Below, piece by piece: positions 9,627 to 17,926 of a stretch of 64,000 nucleotides of DNA. Both the position numbers and the translations under genes were made by a program. Every line of letters starts with the position of its first letter. The first letter of the stretch is position 1. This DNA is from Larkinella sp. C7 (GTDB lineage: Bacteria > Bacteroidota > Bacteroidia > Cytophagales > Spirosomataceae). The DNA lies in NCBI RefSeq assembly GCF_006149005.1, contig NZ_VBSL01000016.1:1-64000 (forward strand). The letters are read 5' to 3'. Under the pieces are notes generated by a model. The model saw only the letters and a program-made list of their open reading frames with translations, was not told the DNA's origin and made no database searches.

Positions 9627-9660
9627 GAAAAACCGCCCCCGTTGCCAGGGGCGGTTTTTC
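9627..9660 (-). terminator. Intrinsic terminator after the GH130 gene
   Basis: A perfect 13-bp stem (GAAAAACCGCCCC pairing with GGGGCGGTTTTTC) with an 8-nt loop lies 17 nt past the GH130 stop. On the minus strand the stem ends in a T run, as in a Rho-independent terminator. It separates the glycan module from the caspase operon. Confidence 0.9.
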
Positions 9661-9676
9661 CTATCAGTCGGTTATC

Positions 9677-11167
9677 TTATAAACTTTGTTCTTCGACGTT
9701 CACTTCGACCTGCTTCTGGCTGCCGGTCAGTTCGTTCAGGAGTTCCTGCACATTGACGGTGGCAAAGCTGCTGGCATAGTCCGACATGGCGTACGGAATG
9801 ATGAGTTCATTGCCGTTGATCAGGCCCCCGCAACTGTATACAACATTCGGTACATAGCCTTCGCGTTCGTTTTCGTCGGGACTCAGCAGCGGTTCGGTCA
9901 GGCGACCAATGACTTTACCGGGATCATTCAGATCGAGCAAAAAGGCACTGATGGCGTATTTTCGCATCGGCCCAACACCGTGACTCAGCACCAGCCAACC
10001 GGCCTCGGTTTCGATGGGCGATCCACAGTTCCCAAGTTGAACGAACTCCCAGTGGTAGGTCGGTTTCAGCAATATTTCCTTTGTTTGCCAGAAATAGAGG
10101 TCATCCGAATACATGATGTAAATGTTCTCGCCGTCCTGACGGGAAAGCATCACATACCGCCCGTTGATTTTGCGGGGAAACAACGCCATGCCTTTGTTCT
10201 GCACCTCGGCCCCATTCAACGTACTGATGCTGAAGTGGGTAAAGTCGCGGGTAAGCAGCAATTGCGGAAACGTAACCTGGCCGTTGTAGGCAGTATACGT
10301 CGCATAATACGTCACTTCGCCGTCGTCTTCAACAAACCGCACGAAGCGCGCATCTTCGATTCCGTTGGTTTCATTGGGCGATGTCGGGAAAATACACCGT
10401 TCGTCCAGGCTCTGGTCTTCGTCAAAATCCAGCTCGTAATTGGAGCGGGCCAGCGTACGCAAACTACTCGCAATAGCCTCGTATTCAGCGTGATGCCGGT
10501 ATTGACTCAGAACCCGTTTCAGCCGGTCTTCCATTTCTTCCAGCGCAAATTCCTCGCCTAAACCGGTCATCATCATTTCCGAAATGGGATTCGACAACCG
10601 GAGTTCGTAGAGTTTCCGTTCAAACTGCGCCCGGTTGAACCGGTGGTTCGGCACGATTTCCGGGGAAGTAACGTAGCGCGACGGTTTTCGCAGGATGATC
10701 TTGCTATCCTGATCGATATAGCCCATGCGGAACGTAATCGACGAAATATGTCCCTCTCCCGTAGCGCGCATGCTCAGAATGAACCGCTTGAAACCCGGCG
10801 GAACATTGGTCTGATCGGGGTGCCACACCATCGACGGATTGAACAATGCCGCCGATTCCAGCGAGTATTCCATGGTGAAATACGCGCCCAGCAGCAATTT
10901 CCGCTCCAGCGTCAACGGTTCGTCGGTGAGGAGCTGGGATTTAATGTGGTTGAAGCGTTTCAGGAAAAACCGCTCCAGTTTATAATGCCGACTGCCAAAT
11001 TCACGAATCACCTCGCCTAACTTCCGCTCGGCTTCTTCCTCGGTCATGGCATTGACCCGGGCAATAATTTTCAGGGTTCGCGTTGAGCTACTGTGTTCAA
11101 AGGGCCGAAAGAGAACGCGCGTTGGGTCAGGGCGCAGTACAATGCCGGTACGGGTTGCCTTTATCAT
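9677..11167 (-). CDS. GH130-family glycoside phosphorylase or hydrolase
   Basis: This 496-residue protein has features of glycoside hydrolase family 130, a five-bladed beta-propeller family that cleaves beta-mannosides, often by phosphorolysis. Visible motifs are NGIEDARFVRF, TYTAYNGQ, QLGNCGSPIETEAGWLVLSH and SCGGLINGNELIIPYAMSD. There is no signal peptide, so it acts in the cytoplasm. It lies downstream of, and on the same strand as, a two-domain glycosyltransferase, a pairing that recurs in Bacteroidota. This suggests the two make and recycle, or edit, the same mannose-containing glycan or storage sugar. Whether it is a phosphorylase or a hydrolase cannot be decided here. A strong terminator follows. 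Confidence 0.88.
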   Translation of the reverse strand: MIKATRTGIVLRPDPTRVLFRPFEHSSSTRTLKIIARVNAMTEEEAERKLGEVIREFGSRHYKLERFFLKRFNHIKSQLLTDEPLTLERKLLLGAYFTMEYSLESAALFNPSMVWHPDQTNVPPGFKRFILSMRATGEGHISSITFRMGYIDQDSKIILRKPSRYVTSPEIVPNHRFNRAQFERKLYELRLSNPISEMMMTGLGEEFALEEMEDRLKRVLSQYRHHAEYEAIASSLRTLARSNYELDFDEDQSLDERCIFPTSPNETNGIEDARFVRFVEDDGEVTYYATYTAYNGQVTFPQLLLTRDFTHFSISTLNGAEVQNKGMALFPRKINGRYVMLSRQDGENIYIMYSDDLYFWQTKEILLKPTYHWEFVQLGNCGSPIETEAGWLVLSHGVGPMRKYAISAFLLDLNDPGKVIGRLTEPLLSPDENEREGYVPNVVYSCGGLINGNELIIPYAMSDYASSFATVNVQELLNELTGSQKQVEVNVEEQSL

Positions 11168-11202
11168 AAGTACTAAAATGTTGACAGACAGCAGGGTTAT
11201 GG

Positions 11203-11253
11203 AATGAGGGAATGAACGCCTGTTTTAGAAGCAGTGCGTTTCATTCCCTCATT
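11203..11253. repeat. Long-stem inverted repeat, AATGAGGGAATGAA type
   Basis: The left arm 11203-11219 and right arm 11236-11253 pair over 17 bp with one extra base in the right arm, closing a 16-nt loop. The arm contains a repeated word (GAGGGAATGA). It sits between the co-directional glycosyltransferase and GH130 genes, so it may attenuate transcription or shape mRNA ends inside this module. It is one of eleven such elements in the window. Confidence 0.75.
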
Positions 11254-11270
11254 GTCTCTGCCTTCAACGT

Positions 11271-13613
11271 TTAAACTAACAAGGTTAGTGCCGTATTTGC
11301 AATTTCAGCGTCGGAAATTTGTTTTTGGGTTAAATGAAGTTCAGTCAGCGCCATTAAATACGCCAGCGTCGATTCGGCACCCTGGTTCTGATTTACCCGA
11401 TCGACGTGCAGGCCGTCGCGGCAACCACCCGTGTTGGGATCATAAACCGACAGGCCCAGATCATTATGGCCGGTAAACCACTTGAATATCTTCGTAGCCC
11501 GTTTTAGCCAGACGGCTTCGCGGGTGATCCGGTAGGCCGCCAGACAGGCCGAAACCGACCCCTGCACTTCCACCGGCTGCTGATCGAAATACGCCCGTTT
11601 TCCACCTTTGGTATAAAAACCGTTGGAACCGATGGGCTGAAAATAACCGGTGCTGGCAATTCCATTGCCCGTCATCTGCAAACTGATCAGCCATTCCAGT
11701 GTTTTGATACCCAGATCAGTCACCTTCGAGTCCTGCAAGGTTTCTCCGGCACAAATCAGCGCGTGGGACAATTTCGCATTGTCGTAGGTCAAATAACCCT
11801 CAAACCACGGCCAGTCTTTGGATTTTCCGTCCTGATACCGCAGCAGCAATTTATCCACCAACTGCTGTAAAATGGTTTTTACCAGCCGGTCATTCGCAAA
11901 GCGTTTGAGGTACTCACAGGCACCCATGATGCCGAAAGCCCAGGCCCGGGGTGAGGGCAGGTCGACCAGCGAGGGCAGTGCCTGGTGTAAGATCGGCATG
12001 GCCCAGGTAATCAGGTTTTTGTCGGCCGACCGACCGACACAGGTTCCCAGCGCCCAGATGGCGCGGCCCGTGCTGTCGTCGGAGCCCACTTCTTCGAGCC
12101 AACGGCGGTCGTAGCCCATAAAATTCCGGAACTGACCCCGCCCCTGTAGGTAGGCATAGTTGAGAAAAGCCGCAAAATCGTCGGTGAGCTTGGCCAGTTT
12201 CCGATCGCCCATACCGGCTTCTTCCACCATCACGGTCAGAATCAGCGCGCGGGCGTTGTCGTCGGTGCAATAGCCTTCTTCGTAGTGCGGCAAATGGTAG
12301 CGGGCGTGTTGAATGATTCCCGTCGAATCGGTCAGACGATACAGGTGGTCGAGCCGAATCGGCGGTAATTTGTATGTGCCTCCCCCATTGCCATTGATTA
12401 ACGCCAGCGGACTTCCCGGTAGCGCAATCGGCTGTTGACGCGCCTGTACGAACGACTGAACGTAGCGTTCCATCACGCGTTCCCAGATCATGCTGCGTCC
12501 CAGCATATACGCTTTCTTGCGCATTCCGTGCCGCAGGGGCTCATCGCTCATCAGATTGATAATGGCATCGGCAACGGCTTCCGAGTCGTTGAATGGCACC
12601 AGAACGCCCCGGCCGTCGGCCAGCAATTCTTCAGCGTGCCAGTAGGGAGTCGAAACCACCGCCTTGCCACATCCGAAAGCGTAGGAAAGTGTTCCGGACG
12701 TTATCTGGGCCGCATTCAGATAGGGCGTGATGTAAATATCAGCCGCGCCCAGAAACTCGATCAGATTGTCCAGCTCAACGAACTGATTGAAAAACAGCAC
12801 ATTGTTTTTGACGCCACAGTCGGCAGCCAGTTTTTTCAAGCTGTCGCGATACACTTCACCCTGATCCCGGATGAGATTGGGGTGCGTCGCGCCCAGCACG
12901 ATGTAGACGGTATTCGGAAACTGGTCGACAATGCGGGGCAACGCCTTGATGACGTTTTCGATGCCTTTGTTGGGCGACAGCAACCCGAAGGTCAGCAATA
13001 CCTGCTTGCCTTCGATGCCAAACCGGTCTTTGTGAAAATGCGGATCGACAAACGGCATATCGGGAATCCCGTGCGCAATGACGTCGATTTTGTCTTCAGG
13101 AACTTCATAAATATCTTTCAGGAACTGACGGCCTTTCTCGGTCATCACCACCACCCGCGCCGACAGATCGGCGATGGTTTTCAGCACCATGAGCTGGTCC
13201 TGATCCGGATTGCGCAACACGGTATGAAAGGTCGTTACCACCGGCATCGTCAGATTCCGAAGCAGGGTCAGAATATAGTTGCCCGCCGTTCCACCGTAAA
13301 TACCGTATTCGTGCTGCAGGCAGACCACCTCGGTATTCATGGAATTCAGAAATTCGGCGGCTTTTTTGTACGAATTCAAATCATGCTGATAAAATTCATA
13401 CCGTACCTCATCCGGATAATCGTAGCCTTCCGGCACGTCGTTGACCGACACGACCATCGCCGACGATTCCGGATAATACGTTGTAAATGATTTATATAGA
13501 TCAGAAGTAAAAGTGGCAATCCCACACTTTCGGGGTAAATAATCGCCTATAAATGCCACACTGGTGGGCATGTGCACACTAGGGGATACGTTTTGTAGGG
13601 TAGCAAGATTCAT
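11271..13613 (-). CDS. GT4 glycosyltransferase fused to a large helical domain
   Basis: This 780-residue protein has a GT-B glycosyltransferase (family 4-like) over about residues 15-390. It includes FIGDYLPRKCGIATFTSDLY, the donor-site segment LLTFGLLSPNKGIENV and the C-lobe motif TSGTLSYAFGCGKAVVSTPY with EE. Residues about 415-770 form a separate domain (LYRLTDSTGIIQHARYHLP, EEGYCTDDNARALIL, GRAIWALGTC). Its regular helices resemble an alpha/alpha-barrel of the kind seen in glycosidases and epimerases. No signal peptide or membrane segment is visible, so it is cytoplasmic. With the adjacent GH130 gene it forms a mannoside-type synthesis and turnover module (inferred). Acceptor and product are unknown. 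Confidence 0.85.
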   Translation of the reverse strand: MNLATLQNVSPSVHMPTSVAFIGDYLPRKCGIATFTSDLYKSFTTYYPESSAMVVSVNDVPEGYDYPDEVRYEFYQHDLNSYKKAAEFLNSMNTEVVCLQHEYGIYGGTAGNYILTLLRNLTMPVVTTFHTVLRNPDQDQLMVLKTIADLSARVVVMTEKGRQFLKDIYEVPEDKIDVIAHGIPDMPFVDPHFHKDRFGIEGKQVLLTFGLLSPNKGIENVIKALPRIVDQFPNTVYIVLGATHPNLIRDQGEVYRDSLKKLAADCGVKNNVLFFNQFVELDNLIEFLGAADIYITPYLNAAQITSGTLSYAFGCGKAVVSTPYWHAEELLADGRGVLVPFNDSEAVADAIINLMSDEPLRHGMRKKAYMLGRSMIWERVMERYVQSFVQARQQPIALPGSPLALINGNGGGTYKLPPIRLDHLYRLTDSTGIIQHARYHLPHYEEGYCTDDNARALILTVMVEEAGMGDRKLAKLTDDFAAFLNYAYLQGRGQFRNFMGYDRRWLEEVGSDDSTGRAIWALGTCVGRSADKNLITWAMPILHQALPSLVDLPSPRAWAFGIMGACEYLKRFANDRLVKTILQQLVDKLLLRYQDGKSKDWPWFEGYLTYDNAKLSHALICAGETLQDSKVTDLGIKTLEWLISLQMTGNGIASTGYFQPIGSNGFYTKGGKRAYFDQQPVEVQGSVSACLAAYRITREAVWLKRATKIFKWFTGHNDLGLSVYDPNTGGCRDGLHVDRVNQNQGAESTLAYLMALTELHLTQKQISDAEIANTALTLLV

Positions 13614-13874
13614 AATTATTCGTGGAAATAATGGTATAGAAATAATCCTGGTGCACTTGTAATTTAACTAAGCAAAGAATGACCGACCTTTTATGTATGG
13701 ACGCATACTGATTAACTACAAATAGCAACACTTGTTTAATTTATTTATGGAGGAAGTTATCCTGGGCCCGGTTTTTTAGAACAGAAACCAACGTCAAAGC
13801 CGAACGTTCGACCTTCGTTTTCAAAAACACACCCAAATTTTGTACCTTGCGCGCTTAACTTCTGTTCTGGCTTG
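13614..13874. promoter_or_regulatory. Divergent intergenic region with a 10-bp palindrome
   Basis: This region separates the divergently transcribed glycosyltransferase and RND-type genes. It contains a perfect palindrome CGAACGTTCG at 13801-13810 and, closer to the RND start, TACCTTGC (13843-13850), a weak relative of the -7 consensus. Neither is convincing alone. No RNA gene is seen. Confidence 0.3.
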
Positions 13875-16235
13875 ATGTTCTGGCACCGCGTTTCGGATTT
13901 CATCTTAAAAAATCGCATTCTCCTGCTCATTGTCATTTTCGTAGGAACGGTATTTATGGCCTACCAGGCCACCCGCATCCAGCTTTCCTACGAAATTGCC
14001 CGGATTCTTCCTTCCAACGACCCCGACTTTGAACTCTACGAATCGTTTAAAAAACGGTTTGGCGAAGACGGCAGTGTCATGGTCATCGGGATTGAAACAC
14101 CTAACCTCTATACGTTACCGGTTTTTAACGGCTGGTATGCGTTGAATCAGGCCATTAAAAAAACGGATGGTGTCCAGAATGTGTTGTCGGCCGCCAGTCT
14201 GTTTCACATCGTCCGCAACGACAGCATCAAACAATTCCAGTTTTTGCCCCTCGTTCCCCAGCCGCCCACCACACAGGCTGAGGTAGACAGCCTCCGTTTA
14301 AAAGTAGCTAACCTGCCTTTTTACCAGGGTTTTGTTTCCGACAGTGCCGGTCGGTCGCACCTGATGGCCGTCACATTCGACCAGAAAAAGCTGAATACCA
14401 AAGACCGCATCGGGATTGTTCTGGAAATTGAGAAAAAAGTGAGGGCCTTCGGAGCCAGCCATAATATCCCGGTTCACATGTCCGGTATGCCTTACATCCG
14501 GACTAAATTTACGGGCAAAGTCAGCAATGAGATGGTGCTGTTCATGGCGCTGGCGTTCGGCGTAACGGCCATCATTCTGCTCTTTTTCTTCCGGTCCATT
14601 GTAGCCGTTCTGGCCGCCATCAGCATCGTCGGGGTGGGTGTGGTCTGGTCGCTGGGCTTTCTGGTGCTGTTTGGCTACAAAATCACCCTGCTGACGGGTT
14701 TGCTGCCGCCCCTCATCATTGTCATCGGTATTCCGAACACCATCTTTCTCATCAATAAATACTTCGAAGAGTTCAGCCACCACGGCGACAAAATCCGGGC
14801 GCTGAATACCGCCACGGAAGCCATCGGTGAGATGACATTTTTTGCCAATGTCACCACTGCCATCGGTTTTTTCGTTTTCTATTTCGCCAGCAGCCCCATG
14901 CTCGCCCAGTTTGGGCTGGTGGCTTCGCTGGGGGTTGTCGTGACCTACGCCCTCTGTCTGGTGCTGATTCCGATCGTCTTCGGCTATTTGCCCGAGCCGT
15001 CGTCGCGGCAGCGCGGTCATCTGGAAAGCCGCTGGGTGGTTTCGTTTCTGAACTGGGTCAACCACACGGTTCACCACCGCCGTCGGGCCATCTATGCCTT
15101 CATCGGTGTTCTGGTGATCGTCAGCCTAATCGGGGCCATGCGCATCCAGGCGGTTGGCTACGTCGTCGATGATTTGCCAAAGAACGATCCGATTTACACC
15201 GATCTGAAATTTTTCGAGAAAAACTTCCGGGGCGTTCTGCCTTTCGAAGTGTCCATCGACACCCGCCAGCCGGGCCGGGTTTTGACCCCCCAAACGCTGA
15301 CCAAGATGCGGCTTTTGCAACGCGAATTTGAGAAATATCCCGAGTTCACGCGCCCGCTGTCGGTGGTTGAAGCAGCCAAGTTTCTGTACCAGTCGTATCG
15401 TGGGGGCGACCCGAAATATTACGTCCTGCCCGGTGCGCTGGAAATGGCCAAAGTGGCCAGCTATGCGCCACAGATGAAAGGAAAAGCCAATCTCTTCAAA
15501 GGATTTATCGACAGCACGAGCCGCTATACCCGCGTGAGTTTCCAGATGGCCGACGTCGGTACGGTGCGCATCCGGGAGTTGCTGACCACCCTCCAACCCC
15601 GGGTCGATTCCATTTTTAACATCGACCGCGAAACCGGCAAACGGGTTTCCAACGGCGATATGTACGACGTCCGGCTGACGGGCAGCAGCAGCATTTTTAC
15701 GAAAGGTAACGAGTACCTGGTGGATAACCTGAAGGAAAGCGTGTATCTGGCGGTAATTCTGATCACCGCACTGCTGGCTCTTTTACTCCGCGACGTCCGA
15801 ACGATCATCATCTGCTCGCTGCCCCGCATTGTTCCGCTGATCATCACGGCGGGAATCATGGGTTATTTCGGAATTCGGCTCAAACCGTCGACCATCCTGA
15901 TTTTCAGTGTGGCGTTTGGGATTGCGTCCGACGGCACGATCTACTTCATCGCCCGGTATCGCGAAGAACTCCGGCGGGGCCTCAGCATTTCCAAAGCCAT
16001 CACCAACACCATTCACCAGGCCGGTATCAGCATGATTTACACGGCCTTTATCCTCTTCGCCGGTTTCGCCATTTTCGCCTTCTCGACCTTTCAGGGAACC
16101 GTGGCGCTGGGTGTTCTGGTGTCGATCACCCTGCTGATGGGCATGGCCGCCAACCTGATTCTACTCCCCGCTTTCCTGCTCTCGCTCGACAAACGCAAAA
16201 GCCGGAAGGAGCTTTTGAACAATGAGGCTGCTTAA
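13875..16235 (+). CDS. RND-superfamily (MMPL-type) membrane exporter
   Basis: This 786-residue protein (start at the ATG at 13875) has the topology of a small RND/MMPL transporter. It has one membrane helix at residues 13-30, a large periplasmic loop, five helices between about 200 and 360, a helix near 410, a second periplasmic loop and five helices between about 610 and 775. SIVGVGVVWSLGF and SVAFGIASDGTIYFIARYRE mark the two repeated membrane halves. An Asp in the second half (SDGTIYF) is placed where RND pumps carry proton-relay acids. No periplasmic adaptor gene is adjacent. Such proteins move lipids, hopanoids or other hydrophobic molecules; the substrate is not predictable. Confidence 0.9.
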   Translation: MFWHRVSDFILKNRILLLIVIFVGTVFMAYQATRIQLSYEIARILPSNDPDFELYESFKKRFGEDGSVMVIGIETPNLYTLPVFNGWYALNQAIKKTDGVQNVLSAASLFHIVRNDSIKQFQFLPLVPQPPTTQAEVDSLRLKVANLPFYQGFVSDSAGRSHLMAVTFDQKKLNTKDRIGIVLEIEKKVRAFGASHNIPVHMSGMPYIRTKFTGKVSNEMVLFMALAFGVTAIILLFFFRSIVAVLAAISIVGVGVVWSLGFLVLFGYKITLLTGLLPPLIIVIGIPNTIFLINKYFEEFSHHGDKIRALNTATEAIGEMTFFANVTTAIGFFVFYFASSPMLAQFGLVASLGVVVTYALCLVLIPIVFGYLPEPSSRQRGHLESRWVVSFLNWVNHTVHHRRRAIYAFIGVLVIVSLIGAMRIQAVGYVVDDLPKNDPIYTDLKFFEKNFRGVLPFEVSIDTRQPGRVLTPQTLTKMRLLQREFEKYPEFTRPLSVVEAAKFLYQSYRGGDPKYYVLPGALEMAKVASYAPQMKGKANLFKGFIDSTSRYTRVSFQMADVGTVRIRELLTTLQPRVDSIFNIDRETGKRVSNGDMYDVRLTGSSSIFTKGNEYLVDNLKESVYLAVILITALLALLLRDVRTIIICSLPRIVPLIITAGIMGYFGIRLKPSTILIFSVAFGIASDGTIYFIARYREELRRGLSISKAITNTIHQAGISMIYTAFILFAGFAIFAFSTFQGTVALGVLVSITLLMGMAANLILLPAFLLSLDKRKSRKELLNNEAA

Positions 16236-16246
16236 CGGGAGTAAAA

Positions 16247-16342
16247 AATGATGAATGTAAAATGATGAATGCTAAATCTAAAAGTGTTTGGACGCATCAG
16301 CCAACTTTTACATTTAGCGTTCATCATTTTACATTCATCATT
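16247..16342. repeat. Long-stem inverted repeat, family A copy 1
   Basis: Two 39-nt arms (16247-16285 and 16304-16342) pair with two mismatches, one of them wobble-compatible, around an 18-nt loop. The arm words are AATGATGAATG and TAAAATG repeats, ending in AAAAGT next to the loop. It lies between two convergent genes, where it could terminate both transcripts. It has the same arm length and inner sequence as the elements at 28275-28372 and 49652-49744. Confidence 0.9.
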
Positions 16343-16351
16343 CCTTTCTTT

Positions 16352-16654
16352 TCAAACTTCCTCCAGCAAACTCTGGAACGAGACGTACTGATTGCCAAAC
16401 CGCTCCTGGATTTTATCCATCAGTTCATCGCCGTGGTATTTCTGAAAGCGGTAAAAATCCAGTTTGATTCGAAAGGAATACTGGAAGGTATACGTCGCGC
16501 CGTTGTTATCGACTTCGGTGAGTAAATGCAAAATTTTGTAGCTCAGCGGCAGGCCGGTTGCCATGACGGCCGGCACGTGTTCGGCTTTCATCCAGTGTAA
16601 CCATTCCCGCTCAACGGTTTTGTCAATGTTAATCGTCAGGTTGTAAAGAATCAT
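16352..16654 (-). CDS. DUF4286-family small protein
   Basis: This 100-residue cytoplasmic protein starts MILYNLTINIDKTVEREWLH and has the length and pattern of the DUF4286 family, a small ferredoxin-like-fold family common in Bacteroidota. Typical features are the N-terminal beta-strand, WLHWMKAEHVPAVMATG, TYTFQYSF and the ending RFGNQYVSFQSLLEEV. Function is unknown. It is convergent with the RND-type gene, with an inverted repeat between them. Confidence 0.85.
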   Translation of the reverse strand: MILYNLTINIDKTVEREWLHWMKAEHVPAVMATGLPLSYKILHLLTEVDNNGATYTFQYSFRIKLDFYRFQKYHGDELMDKIQERFGNQYVSFQSLLEEV

Positions 16655-16812
16655 ACTTTAGAGATCAGAGAGGAGAAAAGTGATCAGAGAAAGGGTCTCT
16701 CCACCAGAATGCAACAGCAATTTCGTGCTTTTTGTCCGCAATCTTGCAGCTATTCTCATTCGTCTTAGCCACAAATGTTGTTTCTTTGCTCTACGACAAA
16801 CTTACTCACTCT

Positions 16813-17274
16813 ATGTTTTACAATATACTGGTTCGTGCCCACTCGGGTCTTCGTTGGGTTGTGTTGATTCTGTTGCTTGCCGCCATCGTCACCGCATTTC
16901 GGAAATGGCAGGGCCGCGATGAATACACACCGGGCAATAACAAACTGTACCTTTTCACTTTAATTGCTACGCACACGCAGTTTCTGATTGGCTTGATTTT
17001 GTATTTTATCAGCCCCAAAGTGCCCCTTTTTGATGCAGGAATCGACATGGGTACCATCATGAAAACTACGCTGTACCGGTTTTACACCATCGAACACATC
17101 ATCGGAATGCTGATTGCGGTAACACTGATTACAATTGGTCGCTCAAAATCGCGCCGGATCAGCGGGCCGGTTCAGAAACACCGGACGGTTTTCATCTTCT
17201 TTGGATTAGGGTTGATCGTCATTCTGATTTCGATCCCGTGGCCGTTCCGCATTCCCGGCGCAGGCTGGTTTTAA
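16813..17274 (+). CDS. Four-helix membrane protein, cytochrome b-like
   Basis: From the ATG at 16813 this is a 153-residue integral membrane protein with four helices (about 12-30, 46-66, 88-108 and 126-144). Conserved-looking histidines lie at helix edges: RAHSGLRW, TLIATHTQF, TIEHIIGML and QKHRTVF. Similar Bacteroidota proteins are often labelled cytochrome B, and the histidine placement could ligate heme, but heme binding is not shown. The upstream start at 16732 was rejected because it adds a sequence lacking membrane-protein character. A palindrome follows directly after the stop. Confidence 0.7.
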   Translation: MFYNILVRAHSGLRWVVLILLLAAIVTAFRKWQGRDEYTPGNNKLYLFTLIATHTQFLIGLILYFISPKVPLFDAGIDMGTIMKTTLYRFYTIEHIIGMLIAVTLITIGRSKSRRISGPVQKHRTVFIFFGLGLIVILISIPWPFRIPGAGWF

Positions 17275-17278
17275 ACAC

Positions 17279-17337
17279 CCCCAACCCCCTGATGGGGGCT
17301 TTTACCGGATCATAAAGCCCCCATCAGGGGGTTGGGG
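17279..17337. repeat. Perfect 24-bp inverted repeat, CCCCAACCCCC type
   Basis: Arms 17279-17302 and 17314-17337 are perfectly complementary over 24 bp around an 11-nt loop. The left arm is C rich (two CCCC/CCCCC runs) then G rich (GGGGGC). It starts five bases after the upstream stop and ends 14 nt before the next ATG, filling the gap between two co-directional genes. Confidence 0.92.
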
Positions 17338-17351
17338 CAAAACACCGATCC

Positions 17352-17861
17352 ATGCATCCTACACCCCAGCACCGAACCATCCTGAACTGGATTCAGCCTT
17401 CCGACGCTGAACGGTACGAGATTTATTCGGAACTGGGACTCCCGCAGGCGGTTTTAACCATCGAAGCACCCCATTACGCAACGCTCGATTCCCGCTTTGG
17501 CAGCTATCGGATTCAGCGGCAAATCCCATCGACCATCATTGCCGTGACCGATGCGGGCGGATCATCCATTGCCACCGTTCGCACCGGCTGGTGGGGACGC
17601 CTTTCCCTGACCTTTGACGACGGGCGTGAACTGCGCTTCAATTCTTCCAGCGTGTTTCGCAGCCGCTGGCTCTGGAGCAGTGCCGATGGCGAACCACAGG
17701 CCGTTGTACAACGCAGCCGGATTTTCTTTGCCCCCGAATGGCCCATTCGTGAAGGGCTGTCGGCCCTGCTGGCCGGTCTATCCATTTATTTTATCGTCAC
17801 CCGACCCAAATCTTTATTCGGTTTACGGTTTTCAGTTTTTGCCGGGCCGATGTTTCGATAG
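17352..17861 (+). CDS. Hypothetical protein, LURP-one-like beta-rich, C-terminal anchor
   Basis: This 169-residue protein is not clearly assignable. Residues about 40-120 alternate strands and turns (DSRFGSYRIQRQ, SIATVRTGWWGRLSLTF, ELRFNSSSVFRSRWLW), which faintly resembles the LURP-one/tubby-like barrel. A hydrophobic segment near the end (LSALLAGLSIYFIVT) may anchor it in a membrane. Residues about 157-163 (GLRFSVF) are encoded by the left arm of an inverted repeat at 17820-17911, so the natural C-terminus may have been replaced when the repeat arose. Confidence 0.6.
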   Translation: MHPTPQHRTILNWIQPSDAERYEIYSELGLPQAVLTIEAPHYATLDSRFGSYRIQRQIPSTIIAVTDAGGSSIATVRTGWWGRLSLTFDDGRELRFNSSSVFRSRWLWSSADGEPQAVVQRSRIFFAPEWPIREGLSALLAGLSIYFIVTRPKSLFGLRFSVFAGPMFR

Positions 17862-17911
17862 CGGATGCATTTTTATCGCTCGTTAGCCCCGTAAACTGAA
17901 AACCGTAAACC
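17820..17911. repeat. Inverted repeat overlapping a gene end, GGTTTACGGTTTTCAG type
   Basis: Perfect 19-nt arms lie at 17820-17838 and 17893-17911, with a 54-nt spacer that contains CGTTAGCC (17881-17888). The word CGTAAACC recurs after the right arm. The left arm lies inside the preceding coding sequence and the right arm ends 15 nt before the next ATG. Confidence 0.85.
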
Positions 17912-17926
17912 GTAAACCACACAACC

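Noticed and set aside
16655-16695. Repeated GATCAGAGA words before the cytochrome b-like gene
   Set aside because: The word occurs twice but there is no complementary arm, so it does not qualify as an inverted repeat; it might be a lone half of such an element.
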